This document shows, one piece after another, positions 1 to 26,489 of a DNA stretch of 64,000 nucleotides (position 1 is the stretch's first letter; the number at the start of each line of letters is the position of its first letter). This DNA is from Quercus robur (taxonomy: Eukaryota; Streptophyta; Magnoliopsida; Fagales; Fagaceae). The notes below the pieces were generated by a model, which was given only the letters and a program-made list of their open reading frames with translations, made no database searches and was not told the DNA's origin. The position numbers were made by a program, and so were the translations under genes. Where the stretch lies: positions 47,902,501 through 47,966,500 of the forward strand of contig NC_065539.1 of the NCBI RefSeq assembly GCF_932294415.1, read 5' to 3'.

Positions 1-205
1 CTCAAGTTATATTCTTCTTTAGAACTTTATTGGATTGGTTGTCAGTTTTGTGGTGTCATTCTTTATATTCAGTTGTTGATTTGATAGATTTATGTAATTT
101 ATGTGATTGACTGTATGGTCCCCATATACTCCCTCTATATTGGGGTGACTTTTATTTATTTATTTATTTATTTTTATATCAATAAAGCTTTATTACTTTA
201 AAAAA
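1..205 (+). mobile_element. Probable 3' tail of a LINE retrotransposon (left-truncated by window)
   Basis: The stretch ends in T-rich sequence, an AATAAA-like signal, TTATTACTTT and then a 12-base A run. The same tail style, ending TTATTACTTATC plus poly(A), closes the better-preserved LINE at 9390 in the same gene. No coding part is visible here, so the call rests on tail similarity alone. It lies in an NRPC1 intron that begins before the window. Confidence 0.35.
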
Positions 206-514
206 AAAAAAGGATTTAATTTTTGTTGTTGTTATGGCTCCAAGGAGCATTAGCATATAGTTGTACAAATCTTGTAGTTAATTGGGTAATGCATTTTGAG
301 AAGACGTATGATGATTTGTTTACTGATTGAAACCTACTCCAAAAATTATCTAAATCCCCATTTTTTGTCGAGTTAGTTAATTAAAGTATATATTTAAATT
401 ATTGAATATTAGGATAACACGGATATAGATTCATTATATTGTTTTACTTGTTCATCTAATTTGCAAATCATGTGTATTGAAGCATTTAGAAACCTTCTGT
501 TATTTTTGATGCAG

Positions 515-14734
<14,220 letters not shown>

Positions 14735-15075
14735 GTTCAAGTCCAAGTTGTGTACTGAGGAGTTTCAGTTGCGGGCAAAGGTCGTAATTTTTTTGCTGAA
14801 TACCAAAAACCTTGGAAAAAGAAACTTTGCTTGGTATTGTAAGAGCCATCTCCAATAGGCTCTTTAAAGCCAATTTTGGAGAGCAAACACAAAAAATTAC
14901 ATCCAACAGCCTCTCTAAACTCTAAAAATTTTTTAGAGTTGCTACAGTAGCTCTCTCGAAGAGGAGCACTGTAGCAATTACTATAGCAACTCCAAACATT
15001 TTTCTCTCTTTAAATAATCCACCGATTGAATAAAAAATGATTTTTTTCTCTTTCCTCCCTTTCTCTTTCTTCCCC

Positions 15076-15107
<32 letters not shown>

Positions 15108-16480
15108 ATCAGGAAAAAAAAAAAAAAAAAACTCTTTGCTTCTCATTAGAAAGCAATGGGGAAGCAACTCTCTCTCACAAAATCTACATAGCTTTCTCTC
15201 ACAAAACAATTTGCCTACATCTTTCAACCCCCAAACAGTGACTCAACCACATTTGAGGAAGAACAAAGATCTGAGAACATCGGCTCAACAACGGAAATCG
15301 ATAACCAAAATTTGATTTCATGGGTTTTGCCTCATGTTTGAATTTATTGGTTTATGCTAGATTTGGTGGTTTTACATGATTTGCTATTGCGATTGTCTGG
15401 GTTTAGATTTTGGACTTTTGGGTTCTTTTATCTCTGTCTCTCTCATTTATGTTTCTCTCTCACTCAATTTCTTGATCTCATCTCTATTTTGCTATTTAAT
15501 TAATCTTATTAGAGTTAGTAAACTAATTTGACTTTTATCCGTGTCTCTCTCACTTTATTTTCTAATAAAAGTTTTGGCCTAATCTCTATTTTTGCATGCC
15601 AACTATTCGACTGAAGGCCTTCCCTCGTAAATATACAGAATCAATGATGTTGTTAGCACATTTTTAAAAAAAGTAACCTGCTTTTGGGTGTAATTTGGTT
15701 GTACTCATATATCCTTATTGAAAATATATACTTAATTAAAAAAAAAATAACAAACAAGCAAAAAAAAAAAAAAAAAGCAATGAGCTAAATTTATTAAAAA
15801 ATAAATATCATGTTGAAAAATAAAAAAATTAAAAAAAAAAAGAGAAGAAAAGGAAAAAGAAAGCAAATCCCTGTAATGCCCACAACTAGGAAAAAAAAAG
15901 AAGGCCAACGTTGGAAAGCAAAAGCTTAAAATAAAAAAAAAACAAAAAAAAAAAAACAATTGGGGGTATTTTTGTCAATTAAATAAATCACACACTCTCT
16001 CAAATTTCTTTTCATTTTAGAGAGAATATTTTGGTGGGCTCAGGGAAAAAACACCTGTGTCCCACCACATTTTTTTTTTTCTCTTCTCCCAATTAAACAC
16101 ATTCCAAAAAGTTCTCTCATTTTTTTTTTTTTTTTTTTTCCATTTTCCCAGAAATCCACTCTGCCAAACTCACCCTTAGTATGCTATGCAACACAGAAAA
16201 ACAAAGTGCCATGTCAAGGGAGATGTACTAATAAAGAAATCAAAATACATGACATTTAATGTGCATTTTGATAGAAATATCAAATGATATTTCTTTTGAT
16301 GTAAGCATAGAAAATTTTATTAAGGAAAATAGTTAAGAGCCCTAATTAGAGGAAGTGCACAAGAAAAGCCCCCAACTACAAAGAGACAAGATGAACTCTA
16401 ACGTGCTTGAAGTCAATTTAAGTCAATACAATAGAACATAGCCAAACTAGGGATATTCGCTCTCTAGCGTTATATATAGT
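14735..16480. other. Intergenic sequence with simple repeats
   Basis: This is the 3' flank of NRPC1. From 14850 to 15005 is a block with several short self-complementary pieces (GAGCCATCTCCAATAGGCTC, TCTAAAAATTTTTTAGA), typical of MITE sequence. It is followed by a CT microsatellite at 15080-15108 and several A and T homopolymers. Antisense Phe/Lys-rich ORFs here are homopolymer artefacts. No gene was recognised. Confidence 0.5.
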
Positions 16481-16934
16481 AATTATTTCATTAGTAAGCA
16501 AAGTTTTGAAACAATTTAAGAAAGTAACATCTCGAGCCCTAGAGGCTCAAGTTCAATGACAAGACTTGAGCCTCAAGGACTCGAGTTCTCATTGCTGACA
16601 TGGAGATTTTTGCCATCTGGAATTCGAGTCTCTAAGACTTGAGTTCCATAGAAGAATTTGAAGAACCCACAGGAAGAGAAGAACAAAGGAAGAAAAAAGA
16701 ACTCACCCAGGCACCCACAAAGGAAGAAGACGAACGGATCTAGAGGAAGAAGAAGTGCATGTGGTGAACGTAGGAACTCGAGTTTCATGTAGATTTTTCT
16801 TCCACATCAGATTGCTACCACATGGAACTTGAGTTTTAAGGAAATCTAGTTCTAAGATGGAACTCGAGTTTTTAAAACTCGAGATGTTAGTTTACTAAAT
16901 GGTTTTGCAAACATGGCAACTAACTAAAATGTTT
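16481..16934. mobile_element. CTCGAG-rich inverted-repeat element, copy A
   Basis: The ends are an imperfect inverted repeat of about 50 bp: AACATCTCGAG at the inner left and CTCGAGATGTTAG at the inner right. The arms are studded with ACTCGAGTT or close variants, and the middle is GAAGAA-rich. The same structure recurs at 19179-19704, so this is a mobile family and not a local accident. No protein-coding capacity is seen. Confidence 0.6.
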
Positions 16935-16972
16935 TTTTTTTTTTTAACAACCATTGTGTTCTAGAGTTAACA

Positions 16973-17330
16973 AGGAAGGATGTAGAGTGTGCATTTAGAA
17001 TGCTTCAAGCACGATTTGCAATTGTTTGTGGACCTACACGACTTTGGAGAACAAACGCTCTTGATTACATTATGAAGGCATGCATAATATTGAATAACAT
17101 GATAATTGAAGATGAACATGATGCCAATGGAGCAAAAGACTTTGATTATGAAATAAATACTTGAAAGCATCCCAACAACAATGTCACACGAGCCTATAGA
17201 AGAATTTAGTCAATTTACATCATTCATTGTAGCCCATCAAAAAAATTAGAAATAGAGAAACTCATTCTAAATTTCAATTGGATCTCATGGAGCACTTGTG
17301 GCAACGATATAGAGAGTCATAGGATCATCT
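16973..17330 (+). pseudogene. PIF/Harbinger transposase C-terminal relic
   Basis: The frame from 16973 to 17164 reads as the last part of the DDE_Tnp_4 nuclease domain: RKDVECAFRMLQARFAIV, where the E after DV is the third acidic catalytic residue of the family, then WRTNALDYIMKACIILNNM. A stop at 17162-17164 and a frame change separate this from the C-terminal basic block, which can still be read up to about 17330 as DLMEHLWQRYRES in fragments. The N-terminal part and the first two aspartates are absent. It directly follows the CTCGAG element, suggesting that insertion destroyed it. Confidence 0.75.
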
Positions 17331-17666
17331 AATTTTAAGTTTCATGCTTGCATTAATTTTTATGTCTTTAGTCTTTATTGTAATTTTAAATTTCTATGTA
17401 ATTTGAAATTTATCAAATTTTTATTACTTAAAAATTCTATGTAATTTGAATTTTATCAAATCTATGTTAATTTAGAAATTTATCTTGTCCATTTGAAACA
17501 TATGACTGTTGAGAAATATTACCATATGAAAAGTATGACCAAATAAATTTTTTTTTTAAAGAAAAAAAAAAAGGCTATTGGAAAATTTGAAAATTTTATT
17601 GTTAGGAGATTTAAAAATATAGTCATTAGGAATTCGAAAAATATAGTTGTTGGGAATGAATTAGTG

Positions 17667-18915
17667 ATGGCAATTTTGCCCCATTTTGCCTTGGCCCACC
17701 CCTCCTCAGTTTGTCCTATGCTGATTTTTCCCGCCTCACATAGGTGGCAGAGCAGGGATGGGGCGGAATTTTAGCACCCGCCATGGGATGGGGCGGGGAT
17801 GGGTTTAGACATTTTAGCCTAGCCCATCCCCACCTCGCGTTGATAAGGGTTATAATTGTAAATTTTTCATACACTAAATTCCTACTGTGGTGGCCAAACC
17901 TAATAAAATTAAGCTTTTTGGGCTTAGGCCCCTCAATTTAGTTGTATGTTGGGTTGGGATTATTCCACAATGGGAGGCCCAAAAGATGGCCTTGTTCACT
18001 GTAGATGAAATTTTGGATGTTGCTCAAGGCCCAAACTATCTTATCCCTAGCTTCACCGAGGAAGTACAAAATTTGTCAAGCCCATTCTCCTTTGAAATCT
18101 CAACAGGATTCCTAAGTCCTCAAGATCTATTTTTCCTTACTACTCTCATGTATCACTCTCCCCCATTTTTTCCAACCCCTTATCCTTATTCCTCCCTCTC
18201 TATTTATAGCCTCATCTTAGTGGGGTTATTATGATGAGGGGGTTTTTTCCCACATTAGTGGGCCCCTTTGCACTATATTCTTGACTTAATGGGACCCACT
18301 ACTTGTCGTTGACATGACCTCCTTAGAACTTGCACCAGACGTGGTTTAATGCTAGCAGACGAATTCCCCCAAGGCATTATTCCATGTTCACACAAACCAA
18401 GGGGGGCCACACCATCTAAATGTTTAGCTGAGCTTAATTGGGCTCGGTTTAGTGTCGAAATAGACCGATACTATTTGGTGAATGGGCCACCAGCTCGATA
18501 ACGAGTCGGTATTCTCAGTCCATACACCTACTATTTAAACAAACAAATCAATACTGGCTTATTTAAATGTTTAAGTATTAAGATTTTTGTTACAAGATTA
18601 TTTAAATGCATGGATATTAAGATTTTTGTTTTTGTTGTGATATTATCTTATTAAACATTTGGATAAAATTATTAAATTCTTGCTAAAAATTAGTTTAATT
18701 TGATGAGATAAATTTAATTAGTTGTGATTTCAGATATATTTATATCAATGAAATAGGTTTTATTTTAAAAAAATTGGAAAAAAATTATGGGACAAATTAA
18801 CAAGAAATAGAATTTTACGAGGTAGGGCGATGCCCCAAGGGATGCGAATGTGGCAAGGAAGTTTTTCTCGTCATACGAGGCGGGGGGGGGGGGGATAGGG
18901 CAAAATAAAACCATG
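17667..18915. repeat. GC-rich repeat element split by the solo LTR
   Basis: The left piece (17667-17880) has alternating GGGGCGGG and CCCACC tracts. The right piece (about 18532-18915) carries matching AGGCGGGG and TAGGGC tracts in roughly inverse order. The solo LTR at 17886-18526 lies between them, so they were probably one element before that insertion. The family could not be assigned. Confidence 0.35.
17886..18526 (-). mobile_element. Solo LTR of a Ty3/gypsy-like retrotransposon, 641 bp
   Basis: The element starts TGTGG, ends ATACA and is flanked by perfect 5-bp duplications CCTAC (17881-17885 and 18527-18531). On the minus strand there is a clear TATAAATAGAG box (TATAAATA at 18201-18208) and the LTR would start TGTATGG, giving the orientation. 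The TATA surroundings and TGTA start resemble the LTR at 54983-55572, suggesting a related lineage. No internal coding region remains, consistent with LTR-LTR recombination. Confidence 0.8.
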
Positions 18916-19178
18916 TGGGATGAGTATGAAAAATGTATTTGAAAGAGTAGGTAAGTAAAGTATAAATACAATTTTTCACTCTCCAAACAATATAAAAATT
19001 TGGAGAAGTTATGATGCTTTAACACATGGATTTCATCTATCTAGTATAGAGATAAGAAAGCAACTTGAAAAGCAAAAAAGAAATCCATTTTCATCTATAC
19101 ATAATCTAAACCTTTTTTATTTTACCCTCAAAGCTTCCCTGTGGAGATATCTGCCATCTAGCATAATTTTTAGAGACT

Positions 19179-19704
19179 AATTTGTTAGTAAGTACGGGTT
19201 TGAAATTGTTTAAAAAACTAACATCTTGAGTCTATAAAACTCGAGTCTCAAAGACTCGAGTTCTAGTGCTGAGGTGGAATAATTTATCCACATGGAACTC
19301 GAGTTTCTCAGACTCGAGTTCTATAGAAGTATCTTAAGAACGAAGATGAAGATGAAGAAAAAGAATAGAGAACACGATCTGGAAAATGTAGATCTGAAGA
19401 AGAAGAATAGAGATTTGGAGAACGCAAATCTGAAGAAGCAGAAAAGGAAGATGAAGAACAAAGGAAGAATCTGCAGAAGTAAATGAGAAAGAAGAAGAAC
19501 AAATGAGAAAGAAGTACATAAGAAGAAGGAGAACGATCAAGAATAATGGAACTCAAGTTCTACGAGGGTTCCACGTGGATAATTTTGTTTGCTAGCTCAG
19601 GAACTCGCATTTATAACTCGAGTTCTATCATGAAACTTGAGTCTTAGAAACTCGAGATGCTATTTTCCCAAATTTTTTTGCAAATGTGACCACTAACGAA
19701 ATTG
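19179..19704. mobile_element. CTCGAG-rich inverted-repeat element, copy B
   Basis: Its end structure matches copy A: the left end reads AATTTGTTAGTAAGT, and the right end as reverse complement reads AATTTCGTTAGTGG. Inside there are repeated ACTCGAGTT motifs, and the centre is purine-rich GAAGAA. The Lys/Glu-rich and Ser-rich ORFs on both strands reflect that simple composition and are not genes. Confidence 0.6.
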
Positions 19705-22700
19705 TTACAAATTTAAGGCTAAATAAAAACTAATAAAATATTCACTTTCCTGTACCTCAAAAGCTTTAGAAATTAATTAAATACAACCTCCTTTCTCAAT
19801 ATCCATGATCTTTGTAGTAAATCTGCTAAGCTGTTAATCCATAGTTGGTGTTTCATATGTCATAACCTTATATTATTTATCAGCATTTTTTTTTCTTTCA
19901 CAATTTCTTATATTTTCATTTACATTATCAGGGAAAAACTATATAATAATAAAAAACTCAAAAAAATATTAGGGAAGAAAATTGAGAGGAATATTTTATT
20001 TATTGTAATTAAAGAACAAGACAATGATTAGAAAGTAGAAAGTATTCTCCTTTAGCAAACCATATCCCTAACCATAAAGTATATCCTAGGAAGATATCTT
20101 ACGGTTTTTTACAGGTAGATGTTGTTGATGATGATGGCAATGATAATTATTATTATTATTACGGTGATGGGAGATTATTTTGTTAAAAGGTTTGTTGAAT
20201 ATGTTATATTGGATATTTGGATATACTTTATGGTTTGCCATAAGGAGAATACTATACCTTATATATAAGGTTGTAATATCACACCATAACAATCCTTTTT
20301 TCTTTTTCTTTTTTTTAAGGAACATAACAATCCAATCTTGTATCACACAACTTTTAGGTAATTCTTGTTTTACATAAGTTTTATTTAAACCTTATAATTT
20401 TGAATAATTTTATTTAAACCTTAAGTACCCTTTGTTTTTATTTAAAAGGTCAATAAAGAAAGCTCCTAACGTACCTTTTATTTTATTTAAAATATTAATA
20501 CATCTCTTTTACTAAAATTTAAATTGCTAAAATATTAATTAAGGAGGATAGTTTTGAACTTGTACCTTTATATATATAAAAGATAATATTTTACTAAATG
20601 GTACACCCTGAAAAAGTTATATTTTCTAAAAAAAATCTAACAATATGAGATGGAGAAATATTTAAGAAACTAAACTAGTTGCCATGTTATTGAATTTTAG
20701 GATTCACCTTCGAGTAAAATGGATCAAGTTTTGGTTTTCATTTGTGGGTCAATAGAGTTGTCCACCATATGTACGTAATACTTTAAGCATTATTAGACTA
20801 TGGATTTCATCGGCCAATTATTTCAATGGATCAATATCGTTGGTGTTGTACGGAATTACCGAATTGATATATTTTCTTTCCAAGCTAAGTGTTTGCAAAC
20901 TAGATAAACTTAACGACTTACCCATAGATAATATTCATGGATAACAATATCCCCACTAAAAATGTACCAAAAAAAATTTTAAGCCTTTTTTGAATTTTTT
21001 TTCCCTCTAAAATTTTGTAATTTTACTATTTTAGTCTGACTTTTAAAATAATGACTGCAAGTCTTTGTTCTCAATTTAATTATCTCATACCTCACCCATT
21101 GGGCTATCCCAAAATGAAGTCCTCATCCACTGGGCTACAGGATAATAAATTACTCTTTAGCTCTAGCGCTTCAATCAATTGAACTTGCAAATCCAGAAGC
21201 TCATATGCCATTTTGGCATTGGAATTTAAAGTGCCTACTTTGCTAGTATTTGGTAGGATTTAAATAAAGTTACTGTCAACTGTGCTGGCATTAGGTAGAA
21301 ATTAAATAAAATTTAAAGCATCCTTTAAAGTAATTTTTATTTTTTCCCCTACCCTTATAGGCGGCAGCATCACCTTTTGGTAAGTGTAATGTATGTGTAC
21401 TCTCTATGTCACTTTATTTCCTATGTAGTTTTTTCTTATATATTTGTCGCTTGGATTTCATAGTAGACCTTACATGTGGAGCTTGGAAGCCTTTCAAAAA
21501 TTATAAAAGATTGTGATTAACATAGTTTTATTTAAAATACACTTATTTTCTGAAGATTTTCCTTTTACAGAAAATTAATTTGGTTAAAAGACCACACCTT
21601 GATAATTATGAACATTTTGTAAGTTATGTTGATGGATAATTTGATGACGTGGGAGGGTTGAGCTCAATCATGCTTCTTATTAGCTCAGCTTCAGCAAAGA
21701 CCAAGTGATCATTTTGGAAGGCAATAACGGGAATTGTGGAATTAGCCCTTTGAGCTGCCTAATTTTAAGAATCTCTCCCTGATTTGAAATATGATGATTG
21801 GCAAAATATTGGAACCTAATTTTTCACTAAACTCTATATTTAAAAACCATATTGACGTTAATTAAATGTATGAAAAAAAACACACACACACACACAAACT
21901 CTAGCCACCTCTTAGTTGAATGTTGATCTAAGCGATATCCCTCTTGACTTGAGTACTAGAGAGTTTCTCACTTGCAGACCCTGGTGAAATTTGTAGTACT
22001 ATTTCTTTTATTGTGTAATCTTTTATCATTTCTCACATCTAAAACTCTTTATCAATTTGATTACCAAATGGGACTACCAACTTCAAAGCACTTTATCACT
22101 ATAATTTGCCAAACACTCAAAAAGGTTGAAACTCTTAATTATAAAAGTTTCACAGTTAAAGCTCTAATTTTAACAACAATAATTAAGCACCACTATTTTT
22201 CCACTTGGATAAATACTGGAAACAAGTAATAGTGGTGCTTAATTATAACTTGAAAAATAATGGGGGAAGCCCGGGAAGGTATGATGTATTATGCCAGAGT
22301 TGAAGGAGAGAGAGAAAGCATGCTTGAGCCTGAGGAAGAGGCAGGAACAAGCATGAAAGATGAGAAAAAAAAAAGAAAGAAGAATGATGAATAAAACATA
22401 TGAATGGCTAATTAATAATTATAGCACCTCATTGCATAAAAAAGAAAGTGTGCTGGAACTAAAATATGGTTGGAACTATATACAAGCTAAATAGAAGAAC
22501 TCACAAAAGTGTTAACTATCACTCTATAATTAATTAATTTTTACTTATTTATTTTGATAAGTAGATAGCAGGGGAGAGAGACATAGGGTTTAAATCACAA
22601 ATATAAGACCCTACAAAAAAATTTCATTACCACTAGATTATTACTTAAATTCTAAGAGCAGGCTTTATTTGGGATAAATAGGTAATGAGTTTTTTGTTTT

Positions 22701-23035
22701 TTGTTTTTGGTAAGTAGGCAGGGAGTTGGTCATGTTTTATTGTATTATAAATCACTTCCATCTACTTTCTTGTCTTTTTTCTTCTTTCTTTTTTAATTTC
22801 CCAATTTTAATCCTTGCAAATTGGTTCATATAGGACAGGAAATTAATATTTCTGTATTTCGAAGTCAAATCACATATTGTTCTTACTACTTATAATAAGC
22901 TTTTCCAATACTTGGGGCTTTGCAATATAATTTTACATAAGAGGCTAAAATTGGAGTTGAAAATTTTACATGCAAAAGGTCATCTATCTTTCTTGATAAA
23001 TTGTCATCCATGACCATAATTGCCAATCATACTAA
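19705..23035. other. Intergenic AT-rich sequence, no gene recognised
   Basis: The stretch holds TAT and CA microsatellites (about 20148-20160 and 21881-21896), homopolymers and one perfect hairpin at 22179-22246. No protein family was recognised in any frame. Confidence 0.5.
22179..22246. repeat. Perfect 19-bp inverted repeat (hairpin)
   Basis: ATAATTAAGCACCACTATT at 22179-22197 is the exact reverse complement of 22228-22246, with a 30-base loop. It could be a small MITE remnant or a short stem-loop in a transcript. There is no terminator-like context and no gene adjoining it. Confidence 0.7.
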
Positions 23036-23295
23036 TGAAAACTGACCGTTGACTGCCACAACTGGATCTAAAGTCTGACATTTTGTCTCTTGAGATCCTC
23101 TGGCCTAGTTCTTATGTTCTTTTTCTTAACCACGAAAAAAAAAAAAAAAAAAAAAGGATTTCAAAGTTCTAGGCTTCTTGCTCAATAAATTAAGATGATC
23201 TTAAACGAAAAAAAAAAATTACAATATTTTGTCTCTTATTACATATGGAAGAAACAACACTGTTCCCTAGACATTGTTGAGAAACAAATCATAGT
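23036..23295. repeat. Truncated third copy of the micro-gene 3' flank
   Basis: The sequence matches the flank found at about 23341-23590 and 26550-26810 (CCATTGACTTCCACA-like start, CTTGGCCTA-like middle, ATCTTGTCTCTTATTAC-like end). It stops at ACAAATCATA just before the region that would hold the coding sequence. It is a partial duplicate with no ORF. Confidence 0.65.
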
Positions 23296-24115
23296 ATTTT
23301 TTTTACTCTACTCAAAATGTTCTATTACTGTAATCATAAAAATGACCATTGACTTCCACAATTTGTGGATCTAAAGCATGAGATTTTGTCTTTTGGGATC
23401 CCTTGGCCTAATCACATATTCTTATCAATGAAAGCAAGAAAGAAAGAAAAAAAAGCTGTGTAGCACAATAAATCAAGTCGATAAAATTGCCTACAAAATA
23501 ATAAAAATGATTACAATATCTTGTCTCTTATTACAGTTGTATGATGAAACAACATGGTACCCGAAGACAGTGTTGAGACACAAATCATATCCTCTCAAAA
23601 CAATGGCACACCCATCATTTTTTCGAGTCTTAGAAATGCAAAAACTGAAAGAAAGAAAAAAATAGAGTAAAACAAACTAAAAATATTTTCCACAAATTGC
23701 TTACCAGTTGTTATTTGTTGCTTGCTATGGAGGATCTATCAATAGCAACGATATACAGCAACAACTCGTCGTTGTGGAGGAGGGGTACATAGAGCCATGA
23801 GAAGAAGAACTAGAACTAGCACTATGAGAATGCCTGTGAAATCGAAACCCCCATCGTCTGATTCAGAGCAACACATGGTTCCCATAATTATCACAAAAAG
23901 CAGTGTCTTTTGCTTTGTTTTGTGTTGTTTTTGATATCTTAGTTTCTTTGCATGAAAGAAAGAGAGATTGGAGATTGGAAAGATAAGGGGAAGTGTAGCT
24001 GTTTTGTACTGTAGTCAAGCTGACTTCTCACTTCAGACACTTTTTTAATATTTAGTTTGCGTTAGGTGTAGGGAGCTTCAGTCGATGCAACCCATCGTCT
24101 CTCTAAATATTTAAT
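23296..24115. repeat. Segmental duplication unit containing micro-gene copy A
   Basis: The unit starts near AATCATAGTATTTTTTT and ends in the flank GGAGCTTCAGTCGATGCAACC. It aligns in order with 26490-27345, covering the 3' flank, the ORF, the 5' leader and about 150 bp of upstream sequence. Indels and substitutions show the duplication is not recent. Confidence 0.7.
23739..23885 (-). CDS. Small single-pass membrane protein, 48 aa (copy A)
   Basis: The ORF runs from ATG at 23885 to TGA at 23739 and encodes 48 residues. It has an N-terminal MGTMCCSE head with adjacent cysteines that could be acylated, then GFDFTG, a hydrophobic segment of about 15 residues (ILIVLVLVLLLMALC), and a basic tail PPPQRRVVAVYRCY. 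This predicts a tiny membrane-anchored protein with a positively charged C-terminus. I do not recognise a named family. A second gene with the same plan lies at 26981-27118, and changes between the two keep the frame and the physicochemical pattern, which supports coding. A second in-frame ATG lies three codons in. The TATA-like position upstream reads TACAAAAC, weaker than in copy B, so this copy may be less expressed. Confidence 0.65.
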   Translation of the reverse strand: MGTMCCSESDDGGFDFTGILIVLVLVLLLMALCTPPPQRRVVAVYRCY

Positions 24116-26489
24116 TCTTATGGATTTTATTTTATTTTTTAAAGAAAAAAAGAAGAATAAAAAAAAAAAGAATAAGTAGTAACAAAACAAAAGATACAAG
24201 TAACTTAATTTTAATATATTTCAATTTGATCATTTATTTATGATATTACTCAAATTTCATTGATTAATTATGTATTAAATTTGCAATAATTTCCCCTTTT
24301 GATGTACATAATCAAATAGTTTAGTAGAAGATCATCTTTCATTATGTTACAAAACCTAACTTTGATAATATTCATGATTAAAAATGATCATTCCTTAGTT
24401 GCAATAAATTTTTTAAAAAAAAATGTACAAACACAATCACTCTATCCTAACGGATTGGTAGGCTATTGATCTTCTAATACTCACTAGTTATTAGCATAAT
24501 TATAAATTATTTAACATTTTTTTAAGCCTAGATGTTGAACCATATTATGTTAATAATGGTGAAGTTCCGTTTTGAACCATGTATTTTTCTTGATTTGTGC
24601 ATTATTGCAGATAAACCTTGTTTCCTAACAAACGTTTATCATCTATTCTAAAAAAAATCACGTCTCTTAAAAACTTAGAATGGAGTTTTTATTTATTTAT
24701 TTAGAATCATTTAGAATGGAGTAAAGAATAAACAACTCCATTATTTTTTTGAAGTGAAAAACTTTATTCATAAAACCAAAATAATCCAGTACATTAGTTT
24801 GCAGTTGGTGAAGAGTGGGTTATTCACCAAACAACTCAATTATATGTTAGTTCAACTGGTAAAGTCTGTGATGGTTATATAAGAGATTTGAGATTCAATC
24901 CATGTTTACAGTAAAAACTGATTGATGTCTTGGTCTAATAATAAGAGCTATCATCGGAAGCAAACGCCATAAGTTGAAACTCTCTCTCTCTCTCAAAAAA
25001 AAAAACTCCATTATATGTTCACTAAACCGATAATTTGATTATTATAATTGATATTTATTGCAATATAAAAAATATCTAATCAATAATGATGCTAAATTTG
25101 TAAAGTCATCTTACTAATGACGAAATAAAACACCCAAATAATCTTCTATATAGAGCCAGACATGTATTGTCCAAATTTTGAAATCAAACACTTTAAATTT
25201 TTGGTCCCAAATGAAGATAAAGCCAAAAATTTGTGTTGGGAGGGGCAAAAAAATTGAACACCCTGACCTTAAATCTTTTTTAATTCCAATTGAAATAAGA
25301 TCGAATATGATTCTCTTAACAATCTATTCTTGCAAATAAAGTTACATTTAATTTATACATTTAACCAAATCTGTGAGTATAGTGGCTGAATTTGAATGCA
25401 TTTTTAATTTGATATTTGTTAAGTTAGCAAATTTTAACACTAAACGACAATTAAACAATGATTCTTAAAAAAAAAATAAAAAATTAGAACGTGGTACAAG
25501 GGAGTGATTGAGTAAAGACAAAAACAAATGTGAAAATAACAAAAAATTTCTTAATACAATTACAAAGACTAATATATATAGTTGTCAAAGTTGAGTTGAA
25601 TTGTTAAATAAAAGAATTGTCCGGATTAAAGACATAAACTAATTGATAAAAATATTCTAAGAAATAATAATTAAAGTTCACTAAACAACAATAATTAATA
25701 TCTTTATTTATTTTTTATTTTTTTAAGTGAGATGGAAGTCCTACTTTAACTTAATCTAAGTGTATGTGTATGAAGCTCCATCTTAAAAACTTGACTTGAA
25801 CTCCAACCCTTATCTCTCTACCTCACAAAAACTTGTACTTATGAAGTGACCATCATGCCAAGAGTGCATGGTGGTATTGTATTTAGAAACAATAGATTAT
25901 TTCTAAGATTTAATCTTAGCAACCATAATTAGTATGTTTATTATATTAAGAAATAATATACCAAATGAACTTATAATTTATCTTTTATTTTCTTCCTAGT
26001 ACTATGGACAAATTTGTAATAAGAAAATCTTGTAGACTGCAAGATTCATCTACTGCTCAAGATTTATCATTGTATTGGTCCCCTAAAAGATTCATCCACT
26101 GCTCAAGATTTATCATTTTATTTTTGTTTCATTAGGGCGTTATTGGCCACATATATGAACTAGATGACCTCCTTAACTTTTGGGTTTTTTTGGAGATTGA
26201 TTTTCAATTTTAGGAGGGACCAAGTATGAAATTATAAACCAAACTTTTATATAATATATAATGTCATATATTAGTATAAAAAATCAAAATCAGAAGGGCG
26301 AAGGCCATGGTCCCACTAGTCTCTATAGACTCTGCACATGGTTCTGTCCTTTCGATTTTGACACAAAACACTTCATGGTTTTTGTTTTTGTTTTTGTTTT
26401 CCCTCTAGTTAAACGCTCTGTTTTGTCCCTAGATTTTCTCATTGCATTTGGATTAAGCAACACGGTTCCGATTCATTGTTGATAAAAAA
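24116..26489. other. Spacer between duplicated micro-genes
   Basis: This AT-rich stretch holds the SINE at 24849-25003 and a partial direct repeat near 26035-26125 (AAGATTCATC-ACTGCTCAAG type units). No gene was recognised. Confidence 0.5.
24849..25003 (+). mobile_element. tRNA-derived SINE, copy 1
   Basis: It has an A-box-like TAGTTCAACTGGTAAAG and a B-box-like AGATTCAATCC at normal tRNA-promoter spacing. Next comes a conserved body (TGTCTTGGTCTAATAATAA, ACGCCATAAGTTGAAAC), then CT repeats and poly(A). Flanks AACTCAATTATATGTT (24833-24848) and AACTCCATTATATGTT (25004-25019) form a 16-bp target duplication with one mismatch. Two further copies lie at 34952 and 41360. Confidence 0.8.
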
